Assembly (NCBI GenBank): GCA_964555565.1
Contig: CAZKTF010000134.1
Span: 1-9,719 of the forward strand
DNA: 9,719 bases
Direction: 5' to 3'
Origin: CAZKTF01 sp964555565
GTDB taxonomy: Bacteria > Planctomycetota > JAJSAM01 > JAKLKS01
The position numbers and the translations under genes are program-made. This document shows positions 1 to 5,704 of the stretch, one piece after another; positions within the stretch are counted from its first letter, which is position 1, and every line of letters begins with the position of its first letter. Under the pieces are notes generated by a model that worked only from the letters and a program-made list of their open reading frames with translations, had not been told where the DNA came from and ran no database searches.

Positions 1-360
1 CGCCTCCGCGCGCCGCCGCCGCTCGGCGCGCGGGACGCCGCGCGCGGCGAGCCCGCGCTCGACGTTCCCCCGGGCGGTGCCGCGGAAGAGGTAGGGCTGC
101 GGGAGGTGGAGGGTCACCTCGCGGCGCCGCGCCTCGCGGTCGCGCTCGCGGGGCCCCACGGGGGCGCCGAGCAGGGAGACCGTCCCGGAGGCGACGGGCT
201 CGAGGAGCCCCAGGGCCCGGAGAAGCGTGCTCTTCCCCGAGCCGTTCGGCCCCACGAGGCCCACGACCTCGCCCGGGGCGACGGCGAGCGCCTCCAGCGC
301 GGCCGCGGGCCGCCCGTCGTAGGAGACGCGGAGCCCCGCCGCGGCGATCGCGGGCGTCAC
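1..360 (-). CDS. tupC: Tungstate-type ABC transporter ATP-binding protein (TupC-like), 3' part missing
   Basis: This is the nucleotide-binding subunit that would power anion import through the neighbouring permease at the inner face of the cytoplasmic membrane. Only the first 120 codons are present because the window edge cuts the gene. Walker A is complete (GPNGSGKST, residues 37-45) and a Q-loop glutamine appears in LPQPYLF near residue 88. The signature LSGGQ, Walker B and H-loop would lie outside the window. The start is GTG at 360-358, which overlaps the TGA of the permease gene (GTGA). A good GGAGG site lies in the end of the permease gene at 368-373. The ATPase part alone does not reveal the substrate. 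Tungstate is inferred from the linked TupA-like binding protein and TupB-like permease. Confidence 0.9.
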   Translation of the reverse strand, partial: MTPAIAAAGLRVSYDGRPAAALEALAVAPGEVVGLVGPNGSGKSTLLRALGLLEPVASGTVSLLGAPVGPRERDREARRREVTLHLPQPYLFRGTARGNVERGLAARGVPRAERRRRAEA

Positions 361-1046
361 GCGGAGGCCCTCCGCGGGGCGAGGAGCCGCACCGTGAAGA
401 CCACCGCGAGCGCCAGGACGACGAGCACCGCCCCGAGGGCCAGGGCGCGCTCGAACTCCCCCTTCCCGGTCTCGAGCGCGATGGCCGTCGTGAGCGTGCG
501 CGTCTCGCCGCGGATGTTGCCGCCGAGGATGAGCGCCACGCCGAGCTCCCCGGCGGCCCGGCCGAAGGCGGAGAGGACCGCGGCGAGGATGCTCCCCCGG
601 ACTTCGCCCGCGAGCCAGGCCGCCCGCCGGAACGGGCCCGCCCCGAGCGTCCGGGCCGTGCGCATCGCCCGGGGGTCCAGTTCGGACGCGGCGTCCGCCG
701 TGAGGAGGAGGACCACGGGGAGGCAGATGAGGCACTGCCCGATCACGATGGCGGTGGGGGAGAACAGGAGCCCCAGGGGGCCGAACCACCCGCGCCGCGA
801 GAGGAGGAGGTAGAGGACCAGCGCCACCGCGGTCGTGGGGACGGCGAGCCCCGCGTCCACGGCCGCGCGCAAGGGCCGCCGCCATCCGCCCCTGCCCGTG
901 CCCAGGGCGAGCCCGAGGGGGACGCCGAGGGGGAGCGCGATCAGCGCGGCGAGGGCCGCGCACCGGAGCGACAGCGCCGCCGGCCCCCACACCTCGGGAG
1001 AGCCGGAGAGGACGAGGTCCAGGACCTCCGCCGCGCCCCCGCTCAT
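357..1046 (-). CDS. tupB: Tungstate-type ABC transporter permease (TupB-like)
   Basis: This 229-residue integral membrane protein would form the translocation channel for the anion delivered by the adjacent lipoprotein. Hydrophobic segments lie around residues 25-50, 65-83, 95-116, 150-176 and 200-221, the usual size and layout of a small molybdate/tungstate-type permease. The loop around residues 127-146 (AMRTARTLGAGPFRRAAWLA) is an EAA-like ATPase-contact motif. The following stretch contains GRAAGELGVALILGGNI and later TRTLTTAIALETGKG, wording I recognise from the TupB branch. Its ATG at 1046-1044 overlaps the tupA stop (ATGA) and its stop overlaps the tupC start, so the three genes are probably translationally coupled. 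The local ribosome site is weak (GGAG, very close to the ATG), which fits coupling. A longer reading of this frame upstream is antisense-type noise over tupA and was not used. Confidence 0.93.
   Translation of the reverse strand: MSGGAAEVLDLVLSGSPEVWGPAALSLRCAALAALIALPLGVPLGLALGTGRGGWRRPLRAAVDAGLAVPTTAVALVLYLLLSRRGWFGPLGLLFSPTAIVIGQCLICLPVVLLLTADAASELDPRAMRTARTLGAGPFRRAAWLAGEVRGSILAAVLSAFGRAAGELGVALILGGNIRGETRTLTTAIALETGKGEFERALALGAVLVVLALAVVFTVRLLAPRRASA
361..375 (-). repeat. Palindrome covering the tupC ribosome site
   Basis: A perfect 7+1+7 inverted repeat (GCGGAGG, one base, CCTCCGC) directly precedes the tupC GTG. It contains the GGAGG site and encodes the last codons of tupB. Folded in the mRNA with a slightly opened loop it could occlude the site until ribosomes translating tupB arrive. 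The sequence is certain. The regulatory reading is inference, and in DNA this rich in G+C such short palindromes arise often. Confidence 0.35.
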
Positions 1047-1879
1047 CGCTCCGCGGGCAGGACGAAGAAGACCTGCCGGCCGCCCACCCGGAACTCCTCC
1101 ACGGCCCGGCGCCCTTCGGGCCCCGTGAGCCAGTCCTCGATCTTCCGCGCCGCGTCCGCCTTCACGGCGGGGTGGCGGGCCGGGTTGACGAGGATCACGG
1201 AGTAGGGGTTGCGCAGGCGGGGGTCCCCCTCGACGAGGACGGCCAGCCGCGCGGCGGCCCGGTGGGCCGCGAGCGTGGCCCGGTCGGTGAGCGTGTAGGC
1301 CGTGAGCTCGTCGGCCATGGTCAGCGTCGCGCCCATCCCCTGGCCGGTCTCGCGGTACCACGGGGGAGTCGCCCGGACGCCCGCCTCCTCGAGTAGCCGC
1401 CGCTCCTTGCGGTGCGTGCCGGAGTCGTCCCCGCGGGAGAGCCAGGGGGCCTTCGCCGCGGAGATCCGCCGCAGCGCCTCGCAGGGGTCCCTGAGGCCGC
1501 GGATGCCCGCCGGGTCCGCCTCCGGCCCCGCGATCAGGAAGTCGTTGAACATGAAGGTCCGCCGCTCCACGCCGTTCCCGGCCAGGACCAGCTCCTCCTC
1601 CCCCTCGGGGTCGTGGACGAGGAGGATGTCGGCGTCCCCCCGTTCGCCGATCCGGAGCGCCTGGCCGGTCCCCACGGCGATGACCTTGACCTCCACCCCG
1701 GTGTCCTTCTTCGCGAGGGGGAGGAGGAAGTCGAGCAGGCCCGAGTCCCGCGTGCTCGTCGTGGTGGCCATCAGGATGCTGGTCGGGGGCGGGGGCGGGC
1801 CGGGCGTACCGGGGGGCGAACCCCCGCAGGAGGCGAGGAGGAGCGCGGCGGGGAGGAGGAGCGCGAGGGCGGGGCGCAT
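1043..1879 (-). CDS. tupA: Tungstate-binding lipoprotein of ABC transporter (TupA-like)
   Basis: This 278-residue extracytoplasmic binding protein would capture the oxyanion and hand it to TupB. A lipoprotein signal is clear: a hydrophobic run at residues 4-16 and lipobox LASC with Cys18 as the lipidation site. A proline-rich linker follows (about 22-33). The mature domain opens with MATTTSTRDSGLLDFLLP (37-54). The TTTS motif is the known oxyanion-contact signature of the TupA family, and SRGDDSGTHRKE (148-159) matches the second conserved anion-site loop. The length fits the family. A GGGAGG ribosome site at 1894-1889 precedes the ATG by 9 bases. The family includes high-affinity tungstate binders, but sequence alone does not exclude molybdate. 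No tungsten- or molybdenum-dependent enzyme gene lies in this window, so the client enzyme is unknown. Confidence 0.92.
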   Translation of the reverse strand: MRPALALLLPAALLLASCGGSPPGTPGPPPPPTSILMATTTSTRDSGLLDFLLPLAKKDTGVEVKVIAVGTGQALRIGERGDADILLVHDPEGEEELVLAGNGVERRTFMFNDFLIAGPEADPAGIRGLRDPCEALRRISAAKAPWLSRGDDSGTHRKERRLLEEAGVRATPPWYRETGQGMGATLTMADELTAYTLTDRATLAAHRAAARLAVLVEGDPRLRNPYSVILVNPARHPAVKADAARKIEDWLTGPEGRRAVEEFRVGGRQVFFVLPAER

Positions 1880-1949
1880 GGTGCGGATCCTCCCGGCGGA
1901 GGAGGGGCGAGGCGAGAATGAAAGGGCGGTGCCGCCGCCCGCCGCGCGT

Positions 1950-1960
1950 CAACGCGGTTG
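1950..1960. promoter_or_regulatory. Short dyad (CAAC-N3-GTTG) in the divergent promoter region
   Basis: A perfect 4+4 dyad, CAACGCGGTTG, sits between the divergent tupA and secreted-TPR genes. On the minus strand it overlaps a TTGACG that resembles a -35 box (1952-1947), although I find no well-spaced -10 for it. It could be a half-site for a repressor acting on either gene. It is short and unsupported by a second copy, so this is a weak call. Confidence 0.2.
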
Positions 1961-1987
1961 GCCGTTGGCACCCCCCTTGCTTAGGAT
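1958..1987 (+). promoter_or_regulatory. Candidate sigma-70-type promoter (TTGGCC / TAGGAT)
   Basis: TTGGCC at 1958-1963 and TAGGAT at 1982-1987 are separated by 18 bases and would start transcription near 1994, upstream of a GGAGG site (2007-2011) 6 bases before the ATG at 2018. The hexamer TAGGAT recurs upstream of other first genes here (3638, 9161, with variants at 5692 and 9089), which favours this reading over the overlapping sigma-54 match. Confidence 0.45.
1965..1980 (+). promoter_or_regulatory. Candidate sigma-54 (-24/-12) promoter
   Basis: The sequence TTGGCAC-N5-TTGC has GG and GC dinucleotides separated by exactly 10 bases, the defining geometry of RpoN promoters. The -12 GC lies at 1979-1980, so transcription would start near 1991-1992, leaving a leader of about 26 bases that includes the GGAGG site of the gene at 2018. 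A competing sigma-70-like reading (TTGGCC, 18 bases, TAGGAT) overlaps it, so only one of the two may be real. No sigma-54 activator gene lies in the window. Confidence 0.45.
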
Positions 1988-2017
1988 CGTGCGGGGGCAG
2001 TCCCCCGGAGGTGTGCC

Positions 2018-3595
2018 ATGAGGCTCCTGGTGCCCGTCGCAGCGCTCGCTGCCGTCGCCTTCCTCCTCCCCGGGGAGGCCTCCGCCGACCCGGGCGGCTT
2101 CCTCGACAGGGGCCGCGGAGGCGGGGGCCCCGTGCGGGGAGGCGGCGGGGGCGGCAGGGTCTCGCTCCCCCGCTCGGGCGGGGGGCCGTCCTTCAGGCCC
2201 TCGGGCCTCTCCGGGCGCGCCCCCTCGGCGCCCCGGGCCGGCCGCTCCGTGCCGTCTGCCCCCCGGGGGCCCTCCGTCTCCCGGGGTGACCTCTTCCGGG
2301 GACAGGGGGGCGTCCCCCGCGGGGGACAGCCCGGGCGCGTCGTTTCCCGGGAACAGCCCGGCCGCGTCGTTTCCACGCGCAACTTCCCCTCGGCAGGGCC
2401 CGACCTCCGTTCCGGCGAGTCCCCCGGGCGCGTCCTCCGCACAGACGGCCGGGGACGCGCAGGGCTCCCCTCGAGCGACGCTTCCGCCCGCGGCTTCCGC
2501 GGCACGCGGACGGGCGGCCCGACAGGCGACCCGAGGGGCGCCAGGGACTCCCTGGTCCCGGGCGCGCCCTCCCGCACCGACGGGTTCGTCGGGCCCTCGC
2601 CCTCCGGCAGGGGCGGCGCCGGCCTCGTCAACTCCGGCGCGCTCCGCGCCGACGGGGGCAAGTCCGGGTTCCGGACCGCGAGCGCCGGGACGGGGTATCC
2701 CTACCGCGACGGCTACCGGGCGGGCCTCCGGGACGGGTACCGCGACAGCCGCTATCGTTACCACGACTGGTACGACCACCACGGCTGGAGCGTGTCCTTC
2801 GTCTTCTCGACCGGGTTCTTCGCGGGGTCCTGCTACTACAGCCCCTTCCACCACTGGAGGAGCGGCTACGACTACGCGTTCTTCTACCCCGCCCCGATCG
2901 CCTTCGCCTACGTGCCCTTCGGGTTCTACTGCGACACCACGCCCGTCTACGTGACGCGCTCGGTCTACGTCCGCGAGGTCCCGGTCACCGCGTACGAGAC
3001 GCGCGTGGTCGAGGTGGAGAAGTTCGCCGAGGAGGACGAGGCCGGCGGCGCCGCGACGGCCGTCGAGAAGAAGGTCCTCGAGCCCGTCCCGGCCGCCGGC
3101 TCCCCCGCGACGGAGAAGTACCTCCGCGAGGCGAGCGAGGCGTTCCGCAAGGGCGGCTACTACGACGCGGCCGTGAAGTTCCGGCTCGCGGCCCTCTCCG
3201 CGCCGGGCCAGGCGGCGCCGCTGTTCGCCTTCGGGCAGGCGCTCCTCGCCATGGGGGAGGACGCCTACGCGGCGAAGGTGATCCGCAAGGGGCTCCTCAC
3301 GGACGCCATGATCCTCGGCGAGCCCGCCGACGTCTCCGGGGTGTACCGCGACCCGGCGGAGTTCGACCGGGTGATGCGCGACCTCCGCGCGCGGGCCGAG
3401 GCCTCGCCCGAGGGGAGCGACGCGCGGTTCCTGCTCGCCTGGCAGCAGTACTTCACGGGCGACCCGGCCGCGCGCGAGACCCTGCGGGGGCTCACGGTGG
3501 CGCTCCCCGAGGACCGGGTCGTGAAGCTCCTCGCGGACGGGGTCGAGCAGCGCTTCAAGGCCGCCGGGGATCTCCCCGAAGTCGAAAAGAAGTAG
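2018..3595 (+). CDS. Secreted protein: Gly/Arg/Ser/Pro-rich region, aromatic domain and C-terminal TPR-like helices
   Basis: I do not recognise this 525-residue protein as a named family. Residues 1-23 form a clear Sec signal (hydrophobic core LLVPVAALAAVAFLL, cleavage after ASA). Residues 24-220 are low-complexity, rich in Gly, Arg, Ser and Pro with almost no acidic clusters, and include short repeats of PGRVVS. Residues about 225-330 are strikingly rich in Tyr, Phe, His and Trp (for example YHDWYDHHGW) and carry the only two cysteines, C272 and C305. An acidic linker (about 333-345) leads to helical TPR-like repeats from about 365 to 515 (EAFRKGGYYDAAVKFRLAAL and following). The ATG has a strong GGAGG site. 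The protein is probably periplasmic or surface-located; a scaffolding or envelope role is a guess. Codon composition continues through the low-complexity part, so I see no sign of a frameshift. Confidence 0.85.
   Translation: MRLLVPVAALAAVAFLLPGEASADPGGFLDRGRGGGGPVRGGGGGGRVSLPRSGGGPSFRPSGLSGRAPSAPRAGRSVPSAPRGPSVSRGDLFRGQGGVPRGGQPGRVVSREQPGRVVSTRNFPSAGPDLRSGESPGRVLRTDGRGRAGLPSSDASARGFRGTRTGGPTGDPRGARDSLVPGAPSRTDGFVGPSPSGRGGAGLVNSGALRADGGKSGFRTASAGTGYPYRDGYRAGLRDGYRDSRYRYHDWYDHHGWSVSFVFSTGFFAGSCYYSPFHHWRSGYDYAFFYPAPIAFAYVPFGFYCDTTPVYVTRSVYVREVPVTAYETRVVEVEKFAEEDEAGGAATAVEKKVLEPVPAAGSPATEKYLREASEAFRKGGYYDAAVKFRLAALSAPGQAAPLFAFGQALLAMGEDAYAAKVIRKGLLTDAMILGEPADVSGVYRDPAEFDRVMRDLRARAEASPEGSDARFLLAWQQYFTGDPAARETLRGLTVALPEDRVVKLLADGVEQRFKAAGDLPEVEKK
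2326..2374 (+). repeat. 27-bp tandem repeat (two units) encoding a 9-residue repeat
   Basis: A 22-base core starting ACAGCCCGG recurs after exactly 27 bases (2326-2347 and 2353-2374) with one mismatch. It encodes QPGRVVSRE followed by QPGRVVS, and a diverged third copy (SPGRVLR) follows around residues 134-140. Because the unit is a multiple of three, copy-number change would lengthen or shorten the disordered region without breaking the frame. Confidence 0.7.
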
Positions 3596-3614
3596 GGGCC
3601 GCCCCCGGCGGCCC
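3596..3614 (+). terminator. GC hairpin just after the stop codon of the secreted TPR gene
   Basis: A perfect 8-bp stem (GGGCCGCC / GGCGGCCC) with a 3-base CCC loop begins on the base after the TAG. There is no T-tract, so it is not a classical intrinsic terminator. It could partly end transcription or protect the 3' end of the mRNA before the next gene's own promoter at about 3638. Confidence 0.4.
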
Positions 3615-3637
3615 GCCGGGTCGGACCCCGCGCGGCG

Positions 3638-3643
3638 TAGGAT
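3638..3643 (+). promoter_or_regulatory. -10-like TAGGAT upstream of the gene at 3653
   Basis: TAGGAT ends 9 bases before the GTG at 3653, so a start point at the usual distance would leave a leader of 0-3 bases. No convincing -35 box is visible 16-18 bases upstream. The call rests on the repeated association of this hexamer with first genes in this window. Confidence 0.45.
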
Positions 3644-3652
3644 CGGGGGACC

Positions 3653-4684
3653 GTGCGGTCCCCCCTCCTGCCGGCCCTCCTGCTCGCCGCCCTCCCCGCG
3701 GCCGCGGCCGACGCCCCCGCGGGCTCCCTCCTCGACCGGCCCGCGCCGCCGGTCTCGGTGTCGAAGTGGGTCACGGGGACGCCGCCCCCCTCGTGGAGGG
3801 ACCTCAAGGGGCGCCTGGCCCTGATGGAGGTCCTCGACCCCGGGGACCTCGTCTCCCAGGGGCTCGTCTCGCGGACCGCCGAGATCGCGCGCGGGGCGGC
3901 GGAACGGGGGCTCGTCCTGTTCTCCGTGGCCGTCAACGCCGGCGAGGCCGACGCGAAGGCCTTCGCCGGGCGCTTCAAGGTCACCTGGCCCCTCGGCGTG
4001 GACGACGGGGGGAAGACCTACGAGGCCGCCGGGCTCCCCCCGCTCCCCCGGTACCTGCTCGCGGCCCCCGACGGGACGGTGGTGTGGGAGGGGAGCCCGG
4101 CCGGGTTCGACGACCGGACGCTGGCCACCTTCCTCGAGAGGGCGCGGCTGTGGCGCCCGGCCGAGGTGGCCCGCGCGCTCCGGCCCGCGGCCGAGGCCTT
4201 CGCGGCGAGGAGGTACGGCGAGGCGGACCGGCTCGCGCGCGAGGCCCGCGCGAAGGCCGCGGCGGGGAGCCCCGAGGAGAAGGACGCGGACCTCGTCGAG
4301 GACGCCGTGAAGTTCTTCGCCGAGACGCGGATGGGGATCGCCGCGGGCCTGGCGAAGGAGCGGGACACGCTCGAGGCCGTCGAGATCCTCGAGGGGATCG
4401 AGAAGGGGTTCAAGGGGAGCGCGTGGGCCGAGCGGGCGCGCGCGGCCCGCGAGGGCTACGAGGCCGACCCGCGGGGGGCCATCGAGATCCGGGCGGGACG
4501 GCGGCTCCGCGACGTCCTCCAGGCGGCGAAGGGGGGCGGGAGGCGGGCCCTGCAGGGCGCCGTGGACGACCTCGAGAACTTCCTCAAGGAGTTCGGGAAC
4601 CTGCGGACCGGGGAGAAGGCGCGGGCGGCGCTGGAGCGCCTCCGCCGGCTCCTGGAGGCGAAGCCGAAGGGCGAGGCGAAGTGA
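3653..4684 (+). CDS. Secreted thioredoxin-fold (TlpA/redoxin-like) protein lacking the CxxC motif
   Basis: This 343-residue protein has a Sec signal (MRSPLLPALLLAALPAAAADAPA, cut near residues 18-20), followed by a thioredoxin-like domain over about 25-165. The fold is suggested by a strand (LALMEVLD), a helix, LVLFSVAVNAGEADAKAFAGRF, then WPLGVDDGGKTYEAAGLPPLPRYLLAAPDGTVVWEG, which matches the cis-proline and following strand/turn of TlpA-type proteins. Where the redox CxxC should lie (after the first strand, about residues 62-66) the sequence is DPGDL, and the whole protein has no cysteine. It is therefore unlikely to be a disulfide reductase and may be a binding or scaffold derivative. Residues about 170-340 are charged and helical, possibly TPR-like or coiled coil. 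The GTG start lacks a ribosome site and fits a leaderless transcript. The stop overlaps the start of the sulfotransferase gene. Confidence 0.85.
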   Translation: MRSPLLPALLLAALPAAAADAPAGSLLDRPAPPVSVSKWVTGTPPPSWRDLKGRLALMEVLDPGDLVSQGLVSRTAEIARGAAERGLVLFSVAVNAGEADAKAFAGRFKVTWPLGVDDGGKTYEAAGLPPLPRYLLAAPDGTVVWEGSPAGFDDRTLATFLERARLWRPAEVARALRPAAEAFAARRYGEADRLAREARAKAAAGSPEEKDADLVEDAVKFFAETRMGIAAGLAKERDTLEAVEILEGIEKGFKGSAWAERARAAREGYEADPRGAIEIRAGRRLRDVLQAAKGGGRRALQGAVDDLENFLKEFGNLRTGEKARAALERLRRLLEAKPKGEAK

Positions 4685-5631
4685 TCCGGGACCCCGTCGT
4701 CCTCCTCGGGCCTCCGCGCTCGGGGACCACGCTGCTGTTCGAGACCCTGGCGCGCCACGCGGGGCTCTGGTCCATCGGGAGGGAGAGCCACGCGGTCCTG
4801 GAGGGGCCCTTCCACCCGCGCCTGAGGGGCTGGGAGTCGAACGCGCTCGGGGCGGGGGACCTGGACCCCGCCACGGCGGAGCGGCTGCGGGGCGGGTTCG
4901 AGCGGAGGGCGCTGCCCGGGACCTTCTGGCGCTCCGCCCCCCCGGCCCCCGAGGGCCCCGACCGCCGCGACGCGCTCCGCCGCCGCGAGCACCGCGCGGC
5001 GATCCACCGGGCATGGCAGGCGCTGCGCCGCGCCGTGGGGCGGCCCCCGGTGCGCCTCCTCGAGAAGACCCCGAAGAACTGCCTCCGCGTCCCCTTCCTC
5101 GGGGCCCTGTTCCCCGACGCGCGGTTCGTCGTCCTGCGCCGGGACGGGCGGGCCACGGTCTCCTCGCTCATGGACGGATGGCGGGCCGCCGGGACCTACC
5201 GGACCTACGAGACGCCGGTGCCCCTCAGCATCGCGGGCTACGCTGGCCGGGCCTGGTGCTTCACGCTCCCGCCGGGCTGGCGGCGGCTCGTGGAGCGCCC
5301 GCTCGAGGAGGTCTGCGCGGAGCAGTGGGCCGCCTCCGCCGAGGCGCTCCAGGCCGCGGTCCCCGGGCTCGGCGCCGCGGGGCGGGTCCACGAGACGTCC
5401 TACGAGGACCTCGTCGCCAGGCCCCGGGAGGTCCTCGCGGGGGTGCTCCGGTTCCTCGGGCTCCCCTTCGAGGAGGCCCTCCTGCCGGAGGGGGACCGGC
5501 TCCGCGTCATCAACGCGGTGACTCCCCCCGCGCCCGACAAGTGGCGCGCGCGCAACGGCCCCGCGGTGGAGCGCATCCTCCCGCGGATCGCCGCGGCGCA
5601 GGCGGGGTGGGGGTATCCCTCCGGCGGCTGA
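4681..5631 (+). CDS. PAPS-dependent sulfotransferase
   Basis: This 316-residue protein would transfer sulfate from PAPS to a hydroxyl or amine of an unknown acceptor. It has no signal peptide and should act in the cytoplasm or at the inner membrane face. The 5'-phosphosulfate loop is LLGPPRSGTTLL (8-19). EKTPKN (128-133) follows a conserved arginine-rich region, as in bacterial sulfotransferases. The 3'-phosphate loop is FVVLRRDGRATVSSLMDGW (149-167), with arginine and serine in the expected places. YEDLVARPREVL (241-252) is another usual family element. I chose GTG at 4681, which overlaps the upstream TGA as GTGA; a weak GAGG lies at 4673-4676. Upstream extension of this frame runs through the previous gene and is not coding. 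No glycosyltransferase or exporter is nearby to reveal the substrate. The coupling to a secreted protein gene suggests an envelope-related target, but that is inference. Confidence 0.9.
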   Translation: MIRDPVVLLGPPRSGTTLLFETLARHAGLWSIGRESHAVLEGPFHPRLRGWESNALGAGDLDPATAERLRGGFERRALPGTFWRSAPPAPEGPDRRDALRRREHRAAIHRAWQALRRAVGRPPVRLLEKTPKNCLRVPFLGALFPDARFVVLRRDGRATVSSLMDGWRAAGTYRTYETPVPLSIAGYAGRAWCFTLPPGWRRLVERPLEEVCAEQWAASAEALQAAVPGLGAAGRVHETSYEDLVARPREVLAGVLRFLGLPFEEALLPEGDRLRVINAVTPPAPDKWRARNGPAVERILPRIAAAQAGWGYPSGG

Positions 5632-5691
5632 GCCCCCCCGCGGCTCCGGCGCGACGGGGGAACTCGCTCGCCCTCCCGTCCGGGCGGGTGC

Positions 5692-5697
5692 TAGGTT
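5692..5697 (+). promoter_or_regulatory. -10-like TAGGTT upstream of the DUF2157 gene
   Basis: TAGGTT is followed by 7 bases and then the GTG start at 5705, so the expected start point coincides with the start codon. The 73-base gap after the sulfotransferase stop has no Shine-Dalgarno near the GTG. No good -35 is visible. Confidence 0.5.
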
Positions 5698-5704
5698 CGG
5701 TGCC

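Noticed and set aside
1047..1952. N-terminal extension of the TupB frame through tupA
   Set aside because: The extension is out of frame with TupA and proline/arginine-rich. The ATG at 1046 overlaps the tupA stop in the usual operon style and gives the normal family length.
3766..4680. N-terminal extension of the sulfotransferase frame
   Set aside because: It overlaps the thioredoxin-fold gene in another frame and is low-complexity. The PAPS loop falls at residues 8-19 from the GTG at 4681, as expected.
1949..5014. An open frame of about 1,000 codons on the minus strand, antisense to the secreted-protein and sulfotransferase genes
   Set aside because: It has no domain, only Arg/Gly/Pro/Glu-rich low-complexity translation, and it mirrors genes with clear motifs on the plus strand. 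Stop codons are rare in antisense frames at this G+C.
5675..5690. GC-rich imperfect dyad in the gap after the sulfotransferase gene as a terminator
   Set aside because: The arms pair only over about 4 bases and there is no T-tract, so it is indistinguishable from background in this DNA.
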